DNA of 23,056 nucleotides, from positions 1 through 23,056 of IMG/VR virus record IMGVR_UViG_3300027413_000033; one strand, 5' to 3'. Position numbers and translations under genes: made by a program. This document shows positions 12,541-19,460 of the stretch, in pieces. Source of the DNA: a virus. The notes beneath the pieces were generated by a model. That model saw nothing but the letters and a program-made list of their open reading frames with translations, searched no databases and was not told the DNA's origin. Position 1 is the stretch's first letter, and every line of letters begins with the position of its first letter.

Positions 12541-14407
12541 AAATCTCACAGCCTCCCGCTGTACATGCTAAGGTTTGAGCGCCTTCTGTGTTGTCTGATT
12601 CTTCGTAGTTAACTAAAAGTCCAAAGTCAACATCAGGCATTGCTTCTACCGCTGCTTCATAGTCTTCCTTAGAACAAGGAGTATACGGAGCTTGAGCATA
12701 AGTATGTTCAGAATAGGGTAAGAATGATACACCTGTTAGTGCATCAAAGTTCTTATAGCACCATGCGCCTACTTCCATCCATTCATGCTCTTTAACATAA
12801 ACAGTAACACTGACAGAATGCTCTGACCAATGCTTTTGGTAAATCAACCAGTTCTCTAGTTGTTGGATAGCACCTTGCTCAGAAGCCAAGACTGCACCAT
12901 CAGGAGATTTGATTGGGAAGTAGAATACTGTTGTCTTAGCAGGGTTCATTACGTCTGCTTCGTTAGGTACTCCTGCATCTTTCAAGAATTCAGTTAGAGG
13001 GTCATTGTTTGCTTGGCGTACAGCGCGGATATAATAATCAGCGAAACGACCATGTATACCACTAGCGGAATCCACCAGTTGTGACACGGTTCCTGACGGC
13101 TTAATCGTTGTGATTGCCTTAGACGGATTGATGCCAATAATTGAAGCATACTTGACGTTCTCCTCTTCTGCTGCGTTACGCATACTTACTAATAACTCTG
13201 GTGTAGGGTTCTGCAATAACTCACAGTCCTGAATACCAGTTAAACTAACTCCTAACAATGCTTCTTCTTCACAGTTCTTCTGCCACACTTTACGAACATA
13301 TTTGAAGTCTGTCAAAGATGCTTGTAGTGTACCGAGGATAGCCGCTAAGCGAACCTTACGACACAAGTCTTCTGCTGTATCACCCTGACGGGCTACTACT
13401 TCAGTTAAGTTACATAGCTGTCCAGAACGTAACTGGATTTCAGCACATGGATTACAACCAACGATATACTCACCATCACGGCGTTCTGGAGCCATGTGAC
13501 GAGCACCACCACGGTTATAGATACCACGCTCACCGGAGCCTGATTTCATAAGTGCTACCCATTCGTCCATGAATACAGCCATAGAAGGCTTAGCATCATA
13601 AACAGCAGAGTTGTTAGCCAAAGCACGATGCGCAGCAGTTTCCCACCAACGACCAGACTTACAGTCACGTACTTCAGGGTCTCCAAGGTCACTCAAAGAG
13701 ATTAGAGCAGAGCGGCGTACACCACCTACTACAACTACTTCAGCAATCTTACAGACAATATCGTGTACTTCCAAAGATGTCAGCTTACGTCCAGCTGCTT
13801 TATGAAATACTTCTGTTACAAACTTAAACAGTTCTTTTAGTGGGTCTGGGCCAGAGGCACGACCACCCATAGTCTTTAGACGAGCACCTTCTGGACGGAT
13901 TTTGGAATAATCCCAAGTATGCTCATTACCAAGATACAACTCAGCAATCAACTTACGGAGACCTTTAGCCCAACCTTCAGCACTATCTTCGATAGCAATA
14001 ACACGTTCTGACATAGTGAAAGCGTCATTAACAATTGGTAATTTGTTTACATATTGTGCTTCAGCAGAAAAGCCTACACCTGTTCCCGCCATGAGGATGT
14101 ATAGGATTTCATCAAAGCAACGGATGTGGTCAATAGCAGTAAAACTACAGTTATAACCACGGAAATGATTCTGTTCTAGGGCGTTACCCGCACTCCACAT
14201 TGCTCTCATAGAGGGCATTACTTCTCTGTTGCGGATAGCTGTTCCTAGCTCTTGAAACTCAGCATCACTAATAACATTGTTACTAATGCGTCCTTGCCAA
14301 AAACCAATCAGTCTATCTACAGTTTCGTTCCACGTTTCACGACGACCTTCGGCCTCTAGAAAACGAGAATAGCGAGAAAGATGGATAAATGATTCGTATG
14401 CGTTCAT
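12539..14407 (-). CDS. Ribonucleotide reductase, class II, monomeric, adenosylcobalamin-dependent
   Basis: This enzyme reduces ribonucleotides to deoxyribonucleotides for phage DNA synthesis, using coenzyme B12 to make the active-site thiyl radical. Visible motifs are NCSF with Cys87 and LCNL with Cys332 (redox pair), NPCAEI at 319-324 with thiyl Cys321, Asn319 and Glu323, KPSGTVSQL from residue 436, and the C-terminal shuttle CTAGGC (Cys615, Cys620). There is no NrdB-type subunit or glycyl-radical tail, and the layout matches the monomeric RTPR type (Lactobacillus leichmannii, SIO1-like phages). At 622 aa it is shorter than the bacterial enzyme (about 740), as usual in phages. It therefore needs host-supplied or imported cobalamin; the phage glutaredoxin at 8883-9107 is a probable reductant. 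Confidence 0.95.
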   Translation of the reverse strand: MNAYESFIHLSRYSRFLEAEGRRETWNETVDRLIGFWQGRISNNVISDAEFQELGTAIRNREVMPSMRAMWSAGNALEQNHFRGYNCSFTAIDHIRCFDEILYILMAGTGVGFSAEAQYVNKLPIVNDAFTMSERVIAIEDSAEGWAKGLRKLIAELYLGNEHTWDYSKIRPEGARLKTMGGRASGPDPLKELFKFVTEVFHKAAGRKLTSLEVHDIVCKIAEVVVVGGVRRSALISLSDLGDPEVRDCKSGRWWETAAHRALANNSAVYDAKPSMAVFMDEWVALMKSGSGERGIYNRGGARHMAPERRDGEYIVGCNPCAEIQLRSGQLCNLTEVVARQGDTAEDLCRKVRLAAILGTLQASLTDFKYVRKVWQKNCEEEALLGVSLTGIQDCELLQNPTPELLVSMRNAAEEENVKYASIIGINPSKAITTIKPSGTVSQLVDSASGIHGRFADYYIRAVRQANNDPLTEFLKDAGVPNEADVMNPAKTTVFYFPIKSPDGAVLASEQGAIQQLENWLIYQKHWSEHSVSVTVYVKEHEWMEVGAWCYKNFDALTGVSFLPYSEHTYAQAPYTPCSKEDYEAAVEAMPDVDFGLLVNYEESDNTEGAQTLACTAGGCEI

Positions 14408-14410
14408 AAT

Positions 14411-14638
14411 TTAGTTTCCTTTTTTACATTCGTCTGTACAATCACAATCTTCTTCACAAGCCTCATAGCCCATGAAATTGTGTATGTTGTCTAGTTGTGT
14501 GTCAAAGTGGTCATCCCACATTTCCATCAGCAGTTCTTTGTTTTCTTCAGCAACTTTCTCAGAGGCTTTAAGAAAAGCTTCTAAGTGTTCTTTACTTTTA
14601 ATTGCTTGAAGAATCCACTCATTAAAATATTTTTCCAT
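14411..14638 (-). CDS. Small acidic protein with C-terminal Cys cluster (75 aa)
   Basis: A helical, acidic body (EHLEAFLKASEKVAEENKEL) is followed by a tail with four Cys in ten residues, CEEDCDCTDEC, which could bind a metal ion or form disulphides. The start follows AAGGA. It ends three bases before the RNR start, so co-expression with RNR is likely; a redox or metal role connected with RNR is tempting but unsupported. I recognise no family. Confidence 0.75.
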   Translation of the reverse strand: MEKYFNEWILQAIKSKEHLEAFLKASEKVAEENKELLMEMWDDHFDTQLDNIHNFMGYEACEEDCDCTDECKKGN

Positions 14639-14647
14639 GTTGTTTCC

Positions 14648-14863
14648 TTAATGATAATATTTATTATGTTCCTCAGTCTTAAGGAACTTGTTAGCCCAAA
14701 AGAAAACCTTTTCTTGGTCTTCCTCTGGTGCGTCCATAAACTCTTCTACTAATCCGTCAAAAAACTCTTCTACTTCGGGGGCAAGCATATCACCCCCGCT
14801 TTCATCTCTGGAATCTAGTAATTGTAAAATCATAGATACATATACTGCGTTTAGTTCTTCCAT
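14648..14863 (-). CDS. Small acidic protein (71 aa)
   Basis: The protein is acidic and helical (MEELNAVYVSMILQLLDSRD, PEVEEFFDGLVEEFMDAPEE) and ends with a His/Tyr-rich tail (EEHNKYYH). The start overlaps the stop of the primase-helicase gene (TAATG) and GAGGG lies just upstream. No family is recognised. It is one of several small acidic proteins carried between replication enzymes in this genome. Confidence 0.75.
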   Translation of the reverse strand: MEELNAVYVSMILQLLDSRDESGGDMLAPEVEEFFDGLVEEFMDAPEEDQEKVFFWANKFLKTEEHNKYYH

Positions 14864-16509
14864 TATACCCTCATAAATCCTGTATCATCAACTTTCTCAA
14901 ACTCAGTGCCAAGACTCAGTCTACCTGTATCAAAGTCATAAGATAGATTACCGCTAGGGCCAGTTAGACCTGTATAGCGACACTTCAAAACTTTGGTTAG
15001 AATGGTGTTACGTTCTTCAGCACTATCAGCACTAACATTACGAGCAAAAGCGATAATATCCATAGAAATTTGTTTGATAGAGCCTGAACCTCTGATATCG
15101 TCCATTGACGGGAGTTTTCCTTCTTCAAAGCTTTTTCCTTTGTTATCTGTTTTACGCAAATGGCTAATAAGACCTATCCATACGTTATGCTTCTTTACTA
15201 GTCTGAGTAAGTCATTCATAATCTTATCAATAGCTTCATTGCCGGTTAATCCATCAGCACCCTCTGAAGCGAGGATAGTGATGTGGTCAACAAACAAATA
15301 CTTAGCACCAGATAGGCACATGTATTCGAGATAGTCCATGATAGAACCGTCAGAGATAGAACCCTGATGGTCTAGCACCAGAACCCTATCGTCTCCGAAG
15401 AGTTCATCGTACCCAACCCGTAACTCTTCAAGAGGAATTTCTTCCGCTGCTGGGTTTCGGTTAAGGGCCATTCCAGCCATCTTTCTTGCTGTCTCTGCTG
15501 GTGATTCTTCGAGTGAGACGATTCCGACTTTGTCGTCCGTTGTTTGGAGTAGGTGTACGGCAATCTCACGTAGTAGTGTTGATTTACCGCTACCTGTACC
15601 AGAGGTCCATAGAGTAATTTCTCCAAAGCGCATACCTTTCAGTTTGTCATTGAGTCCATTCATGAACGGGGGATATGGTACAGACTCTAGAGTGTTATAG
15701 GTCTCTAGTTGAGTCCATAGGTCTTCTTTAGTTAGAATACCTGCAGGTGTATAATCAGAGGAGTCATAGATAATCTTTAGTAGATTGTCAGGCTCTTTAA
15801 TCCATACATCAGAGGCATCTTTCTCTTGAGACTTGGCTATCTTAACTTTATCATAACCAATAATACGAGCAGCTTCTTTAGTAGCTTCTGCACCCGCTTC
15901 ATCTTTATCGAACCAGATAACGACTTCATCAAAGTTACGAATCCAATCACGTTCTTCAATTAAGTCTTTAATGCTACTAGCACTACGTAGAGATACTACA
16001 GGGTAGAAGGTCTTATACTTTTTATACCATGCTGTTTGTACAGCCATAGCATCAAGTTCGCCTTCTGTGATTACAAGCCTACGACCACCTGTATAAAGTT
16101 GTTGACCGAATAGGCCACCCCTAACCTTACCTACAGAGGTAAAGTCTTTAGGAAGCTTTCGAACTTTATAACCTGATAGTTCGTCACCTGCATAGTAAGG
16201 GTAATAGTGAGCGTCAATACCACCGTCAATATCATAAGATACTTTAACGCCGTAATGCTCACTTACTTGTTTAACGATATTACGTTCTTTGAAACCACGG
16301 ACAGCATATTCATCTCTGATTTCATTTAAGTTGTTTCCCCATGAGGAGAATTCTTGTTGTTCAAACATTAATTGACTATTTCCTTCTCTTGGGGCAGGGA
16401 ATGACGCTCTACAGCTAAAGCAAAAGGCAGAACCTTCTTCATATACCTGTTTAGCATCACTACTCCCACATTTCTCACAAGGTTGATTCTTCGTTACAAT
16501 ACGACCCAT
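14863..16509 (-). CDS. DNA primase-helicase (T7 gp4-like)
   Basis: A bifunctional replication-fork enzyme of 548 aa that makes RNA primers and unwinds DNA. The zinc-binding domain has Cys11, Cys14, Cys30 and Cys33 (CEKC and CFSC). The Toprim primase core has VITEGELDA (Glu150) and VVIWFDKDEAG (Asp201, Asp203). The RecA-like hexameric helicase has Walker A GTGSGKST at 304-311, a catalytic-Glu segment VSLEES, Walker B YLFVDH (Asp408) and ISHLRK at 448-453. I start it at the ATG at 16509, which overlaps the stop of the nuclease gene and follows AGGAAG; a TTG three bases upstream is less likely. It should act with the DNA polymerase and exonuclease of the same block. Confidence 0.95.
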   Translation of the reverse strand: MGRIVTKNQPCEKCGSSDAKQVYEEGSAFCFSCRASFPAPREGNSQLMFEQQEFSSWGNNLNEIRDEYAVRGFKERNIVKQVSEHYGVKVSYDIDGGIDAHYYPYYAGDELSGYKVRKLPKDFTSVGKVRGGLFGQQLYTGGRRLVITEGELDAMAVQTAWYKKYKTFYPVVSLRSASSIKDLIEERDWIRNFDEVVIWFDKDEAGAEATKEAARIIGYDKVKIAKSQEKDASDVWIKEPDNLLKIIYDSSDYTPAGILTKEDLWTQLETYNTLESVPYPPFMNGLNDKLKGMRFGEITLWTSGTGSGKSTLLREIAVHLLQTTDDKVGIVSLEESPAETARKMAGMALNRNPAAEEIPLEELRVGYDELFGDDRVLVLDHQGSISDGSIMDYLEYMCLSGAKYLFVDHITILASEGADGLTGNEAIDKIMNDLLRLVKKHNVWIGLISHLRKTDNKGKSFEEGKLPSMDDIRGSGSIKQISMDIIAFARNVSADSAEERNTILTKVLKCRYTGLTGPSGNLSYDFDTGRLSLGTEFEKVDDTGFMRV

Positions 16510-17006
16510 CAATACTTCCTTTTGATTCCTTTCAGATACTTCTTAGTCTTATCACTGACTGCTTCACTAGGAACAAACCTAATAGCTGCAATCTGTCGAT
16601 TATAGAAGCGAGGAGTCTTACCATCATCTAGCATCTCAGTCATACACTCAGATACCATTTGACAATAAGCTTCTGCATAATACAATCCACCTTTCTTCTT
16701 ATATAGGTCAACAATTTCAAATGTGAATTTATCATGACCGTATTTAGCTACATCGGCTTTAAGGTGAACAGAAGAACCTGTATAAGTCCTCCATGTCATC
16801 TCTTTACCGTATGTAGCGGATTTCTTTTTACCACCATGAAAGAACTGTTTCTTGCCCCAATAGAATTGACCTGTTACAGTATTCCTAATGCAGTATAGAA
16901 AACCAAACCAATCACAAGGATTAAATTTAGTTGAGAACTTCCAATGCCCTATTTCACTTAGCAATAGCGGCTTGGTATACTTCTTCTTTGATTTTGAAGT
17001 AGTCAT
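16509..17006 (-). CDS. GIY-YIG nuclease, SegE-like
   Basis: The catalytic region reads GFLYCIRNTVTGQFYWGKKQ, the GIY-(about 10)-YIG core in the variant form FLY and YWG, followed by TWRTYTGSSVHLKADVAKYG and later FEIVDLYKKKGGLYYAEAYC with the conserved Glu region. This matches the SegE-like GIY-YIG domain family of phage endonucleases. I chose MTTSKSKKK at 17006 (GGAG eight bases upstream), giving 165 aa; the longer frame from 17102 would lie wholly inside the exonuclease gene. The gene overlaps the exonuclease end by 53 bases and the primase start by one. It could be a homing-type endonuclease that has settled in the operon, or a resolvase-like nuclease in place of T7 endonuclease I. Confidence 0.82.
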   Translation of the reverse strand: MTTSKSKKKYTKPLLLSEIGHWKFSTKFNPCDWFGFLYCIRNTVTGQFYWGKKQFFHGGKKKSATYGKEMTWRTYTGSSVHLKADVAKYGHDKFTFEIVDLYKKKGGLYYAEAYCQMVSECMTEMLDDGKTPRFYNRQIAAIRFVPSEAVSDKTKKYLKGIKRKY

Positions 17007-17676
17007 GCTCTTTTCTCCAGATATGAATAAGACGTCCGTTAGCAATGAGGTGGGCATAGCCCTCTTCACCGTGTGCATCATCATAAGCTCTACACACAGC
17101 ATTAATTAAGTCTTTGTGAGTCTCTGCAGGAGCTAGAATCTTCTTAGCTTTTACAGGGCCACACTTCCATAACCCTGGGATGTTATCCGTAGAGTCGCCG
17201 GTTAAGACTTGTTGCCAATAGAAACGTTCTGCATATTCTTCTGTTATCTGATAGATTGAACGTGTTCGAGGATTAAAATGATTACCAACAATACAATCAA
17301 GGTCTTTATCGATTGAACATACAACACGAGGAATACCCGCATCATCACATTCATTAGCCCATACCCTTACCATATCATCAGCTTCACAGTTGTCGGTAAG
17401 TATTGCACCCTCAAAGGTATCTACAACCCAAGACTTCAAGTCACCAAACCAATCAGGTCTAGTATCTTTGGCTTTCTTCCTATTTCCTTTATAATCGTCA
17501 AATAGGTCTACTCGAAAGTTATCAGGGCCACCTATAGCCATGACGTAGTCTGTACTGAATGTAGATGACATAACATCAGTTAATAGTTCATTAAACTTAC
17601 CTTGTGCTTCATTTAGTGTTTCATTCTTCCATATAGACATATATACTAATACATCACCATCAATAATACTTAACAT
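16954..17676 (-). CDS. 5'-3' exonuclease / flap endonuclease
   Basis: The 240-aa protein has the metal-binding acidic residues and motifs of the FEN/T5-exonuclease family: IIDGD at 4-8, YKGNRKK at 62-68, NCEADD at 96-101, SIDKDLD at 121-127 and TGDSTDNIPG at 159-168, followed by the helix-hairpin-helix-like GLWKCGPVKAKKIL. Such enzymes remove RNA primers and flaps and may help degrade host DNA for nucleotides. It is the first gene after the promoter-like motif at 17719-17738, with AAGGA before its ATG. Its 3' end overlaps the GIY-YIG nuclease gene. Confidence 0.93.
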   Translation of the reverse strand: MLSIIDGDVLVYMSIWKNETLNEAQGKFNELLTDVMSSTFSTDYVMAIGGPDNFRVDLFDDYKGNRKKAKDTRPDWFGDLKSWVVDTFEGAILTDNCEADDMVRVWANECDDAGIPRVVCSIDKDLDCIVGNHFNPRTRSIYQITEEYAERFYWQQVLTGDSTDNIPGLWKCGPVKAKKILAPAETHKDLINAVCRAYDDAHGEEGYAHLIANGRLIHIWRKEHDYFKIKEEVYQAAIAK

Positions 17677-17718
17677 ATAGTTATCCTTTAATTCACCCCT
17701 TAGGGAAAGCCCCTCTGG

Positions 17719-17738
17719 TCATAATAGGGCAGTATTTT
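17719..17738 (-). promoter_or_regulatory. Promoter-like 20-base motif, copy 1
   Basis: Minus-strand sequence AAAATACTGCCCTATTATGA, 18 of 20 identical to the copy at 8051-8070. Its first two bases are the end of the dCMP deaminase stop codon, and the exonuclease start lies 42 bases downstream. It sits within a flanking inverted repeat TGGTC...GACCA. It would start a transcript for exonuclease, nuclease, primase-helicase and RNR. Confidence 0.6.
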
Positions 17739-18150
17739 AGACCATAATTTGTTGGCATTTTATTCCCAAGATTTCCAGAAGAACCAGACCAGCATCGTCT
17801 TTATAGTGAGTATCAAAGACCACGCCAGTAAAGCCAGACTGTGCAATAAGACGAGCACACTTAACACAAGGAGCAGTAGTGACATAAAGAGTAGCACCAC
17901 TGCTGCTTTGGCCGCTTCTAGCGATTTTGCTAACCAAGTTTTCTTCTGCGTGGAGGACTTCGTCTGCCGTTCTCCCCGTATCAACATCGATATCATCGTT
18001 AGTAAACCAACCCGTTGGTGTTCCATTTATTCCAATTCCTATTACATTGTTATCTTTTACGGCTAAGGCTCCGACCTTTCGTTTCGTTGCTTTGCTTTCC
18101 AGAGCCGCGACTCGAGCCATCTCCATAAACATCTTGTCGAATTTTCTCAT
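17737..18150 (-). CDS. dCMP deaminase (zinc-dependent cytidine/deoxycytidylate deaminase)
   Basis: This 137-aa enzyme converts dCMP to dUMP, feeding dTMP synthesis. The zinc site is complete: HAEE at 67-70 (zinc-binding His67, proton-shuttling Glu69) and TAPCVKCA with Cys95 and Cys98. The N-terminal MFMEMARVAALESKATKRKVGA is the usual deaminase opening. The start at 18150 has AGGAG about ten bases upstream and overlaps the upstream 73-aa gene by 101 bases. The stop overlaps the promoter-like motif. No thymidylate synthase is present in the window. Confidence 0.95.
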   Translation of the reverse strand: MRKFDKMFMEMARVAALESKATKRKVGALAVKDNNVIGIGINGTPTGWFTNDDIDVDTGRTADEVLHAEENLVSKIARSGQSSSGATLYVTTAPCVKCARLIAQSGFTGVVFDTHYKDDAGLVLLEILGIKCQQIMV

Positions 18151-18271
18151 ATGTCCAATCTCCTACTATGTTGTTTTCTACTACTTGGAAGTATTTGTAG
18201 CTACCCATAAGCTTAGCACCATGTGCCATAGCCTCTGCTAGTGTCTTAAACTTCTTTGGGGGTCTTGCCAT
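18050..18271 (-). CDS. Small unknown protein (73 aa), C-terminal third overlapping dCMP deaminase
   Basis: The N-terminal part (MARPPKKFKTLAEAMAHGAK, then YKYFQVVENNIVGDW) looks like a real protein with a helix and a short beta stretch. GGAG eight bases before the ATG supports the start, which lies inside the end of the MazG gene. The last 34 residues are read out of frame from the dCMP deaminase N-terminal region and are low-complexity (GDGSSRGSGKQSNETKGRSLS), so they may be unselected. The overlap of 101 bases is the longest between accepted genes here. The family is unknown. Confidence 0.6.
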   Translation of the reverse strand: MARPPKKFKTLAEAMAHGAKLMGSYKYFQVVENNIVGDWTYEKIRQDVYGDGSSRGSGKQSNETKGRSLSRKR

Positions 18272-18527
18272 TTAGCATTCTCCTTTCAAGCTTATTAATG
18301 TTAGCTAACATAATTTCACCCAGAGATAAATCTGCATTATCAGCTAATACGGTAATATACCATAGTACATCACCTAGCTCTTCAATGAAGTTCTCACGAC
18401 CAGTAGCATCAACTACCTCTTGGGCTTCTTCTAAAAGACCTCTCTTTAAGTCATGAACGTGACGGTGAGGTTGCTCATAGAAGGTTATAGCTAAGTCTGT
18501 GTATAGTTCTTTACTGATTGTTCTCAT
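18246..18527 (-). CDS. MazG-like nucleoside triphosphate pyrophosphohydrolase
   Basis: This 93-aa all-alpha protein carries the MazG metal-binding pattern: LLEEAQEVVDA at about 31-41 (ExxE) and ENFIEELGDVLWYI at about 45-58 (E-x-x-D type), followed by a second helix pair (EIMLANINKLERR). MazG enzymes hydrolyse NTPs or dNTPs to monophosphates. Phage MazG proteins have been proposed to clean the nucleotide pool or alter host alarmone levels. The start at 18527 follows GGAG. It clusters with dCMP deaminase, consistent with nucleotide metabolism. Confidence 0.9.
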   Translation of the reverse strand: MRTISKELYTDLAITFYEQPHRHVHDLKRGLLEEAQEVVDATGRENFIEELGDVLWYITVLADNADLSLGEIMLANINKLERRMLNGKTPKEV

Positions 18528-18801
18528 CTTGGCTCCAATCCATTTTAGTTGTAAGTACTTTATTGTTTAGGTGCTTAGTAACATAAACACCATCATCTAA
18601 GTCTAGAGACTTAACCATCATATTAATCATATCAAATGACATTTCTATGACATTATAGTGCCCATCTACCTCGTTCCATTGTCGAATAAAACAAAAACCA
18701 TCTTCATCAACAATTAGCTGTACGTCTTCATGAAAGCCTCCTTTGTCTAAGAGTGTTATTACTTGTTCTTCAGTTGCTTCATCTAACTCTACAGTAATCA
18801 T
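18511..18801 (-). CDS. Unknown acidic protein (96 aa)
   Basis: The protein is acidic, with a plausible alpha-beta layout: MITVELDEATEEQVITLLDK, then VQLIVDEDGFCFIRQWNEV, then IEMSFDMINMMVKSLDL. It has no membrane segment. GGAG lies about nine bases before the ATG. It overlaps the MazG start by 17 bases, so it is probably translated together with it. I do not recognise a family. Confidence 0.75.
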   Translation of the reverse strand: MITVELDEATEEQVITLLDKGGFHEDVQLIVDEDGFCFIRQWNEVDGHYNVIEMSFDMINMMVKSLDLDDGVYVTKHLNNKVLTTKMDWSQDENNQ

Positions 18802-18804
18802 TTT

Positions 18805-19242
18805 TTAAGCTCCTTCGTGCTCTTCAACATTAATACCGTTTTCAATGTAATAAATACATTCTTGTCCAACATAGCCTTTATGCTCTGCTGCAAACTCATA
18901 CATACTCATATCAGACTCTTCGTATTCTTCTTGAAATGCTTCTTTTTCTTCATCTGACCAACCGTAATAGAATACAAACTCTTCCATACAGCCATCCCAA
19001 CAATCTAGCATTTCCCACTCTTCAAAGTTATCTGTACAGAATTCTTCATCATGAGAAACACAAGAACCTAAAAGAATACACTCCATTTCATCTTTAGGGA
19101 TTACTAAGAATGTAGCTGAACGCCATAGCGTCTCTGTATTTAAACCTCTACGTTCTTTTTCGGGATGAGTAAACATCTCTACTTCGATGCTTGATTTCTT
19201 ACACTTTGGTGTTACAATTACTGGTTTTCCTACTTCAATCAT
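18805..19242 (-). CDS. Unknown acidic protein rich in Cys, Trp and Tyr (145 aa)
   Basis: The N-terminal 60 residues are beta-like (VGKPVIVTPKCKKSSIEVEM, SATFLVIPKDEMECILLG). The C-terminal half is very acidic and aromatic (DNFEEWEMLDCWDGCMEEF, EEKEAFQEEYEESDMSMYE), with seven Cys in all. No metal-binding CxxC pair is evident. It overlaps the preceding 74-aa gene by eight bases. The acidic, aromatic surface would suit a DNA mimic or an inhibitor of a host protein, but this is speculation; no family is recognised. Confidence 0.75.
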   Translation of the reverse strand: MIEVGKPVIVTPKCKKSSIEVEMFTHPEKERRGLNTETLWRSATFLVIPKDEMECILLGSCVSHDEEFCTDNFEEWEMLDCWDGCMEEFVFYYGWSDEEKEAFQEEYEESDMSMYEFAAEHKGYVGQECIYYIENGINVEEHEGA

Positions 19243-19459
19243 TTTTGTATCCTACTTCTTTTCTGATTTGTGTGTTTACGTGACATACTAGGCAATGGTC
19301 TTTACCTATAAAGAAATCCAAAGCCCTTACAAGATTAATCTTACCTGCCTTCTTTCTTCTGTACTGAGTTGAGCAGAAGGTCTCATAAGGAGAACCCCCA
19401 CCCAACGAGTTAATAAAGAATGACAAGCCTGAAAATACGTTCCACAGGTATTGTTTCAT
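19235..19459 (-). CDS. Conserved small phage protein with GGSPYETFCS motif (74 aa)
   Basis: The sequence has an amphipathic N-terminal helix (LWNVFSGLSFFINSLGGG), then PYETFCSTQYRRKKAG, then a CLVCH pair near the C-terminus. The pattern G-G-(S/D)-P-x-E-T-x-(C/S)-S-x-x-Y-R is one I know from small proteins of various tailed phages. The Cys-x-x-Cys-His near the end could bind zinc but has no visible partner pair. The start follows GAGG. The function is unknown; membrane association of the first 20 residues is possible. Confidence 0.75.
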   Translation of the reverse strand: MKQYLWNVFSGLSFFINSLGGGSPYETFCSTQYRRKKAGKINLVRALDFFIGKDHCLVCHVNTQIRKEVGYKND

Positions 19460-19460
19460 A

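Noticed and set aside
12521-12545. TCACTAT on the plus strand, resembling part of the T7 promoter
   Set aside because: The other two motif copies have GCAGTAT there and the plus strand carries no genes, so the likeness is chance.
14993-15334. 113-codon plus-strand frame, and similar plus-strand frames at 11210-11464, 17749-18066, 17927-18241 and 20971-21198
   Set aside because: All are antisense to well-identified genes (primase-helicase, SbmA-like, dCMP deaminase, polymerase) and show no protein-like pattern.
15372-15626. Minus-strand frame of 84 codons inside the primase-helicase gene, with others at 2012-2233, 17760-18026, 20964-21173 and 21240-21530
   Set aside because: They are alternative frames of clearly identified or better-supported genes on the same strand and have no ribosome binding site.
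17702-17714. AGGG-AAAGC-CCCT hairpin before the exonuclease gene as a terminator
   Set aside because: The stem has four pairs and is not followed by a T-run; at most a leader hairpin.
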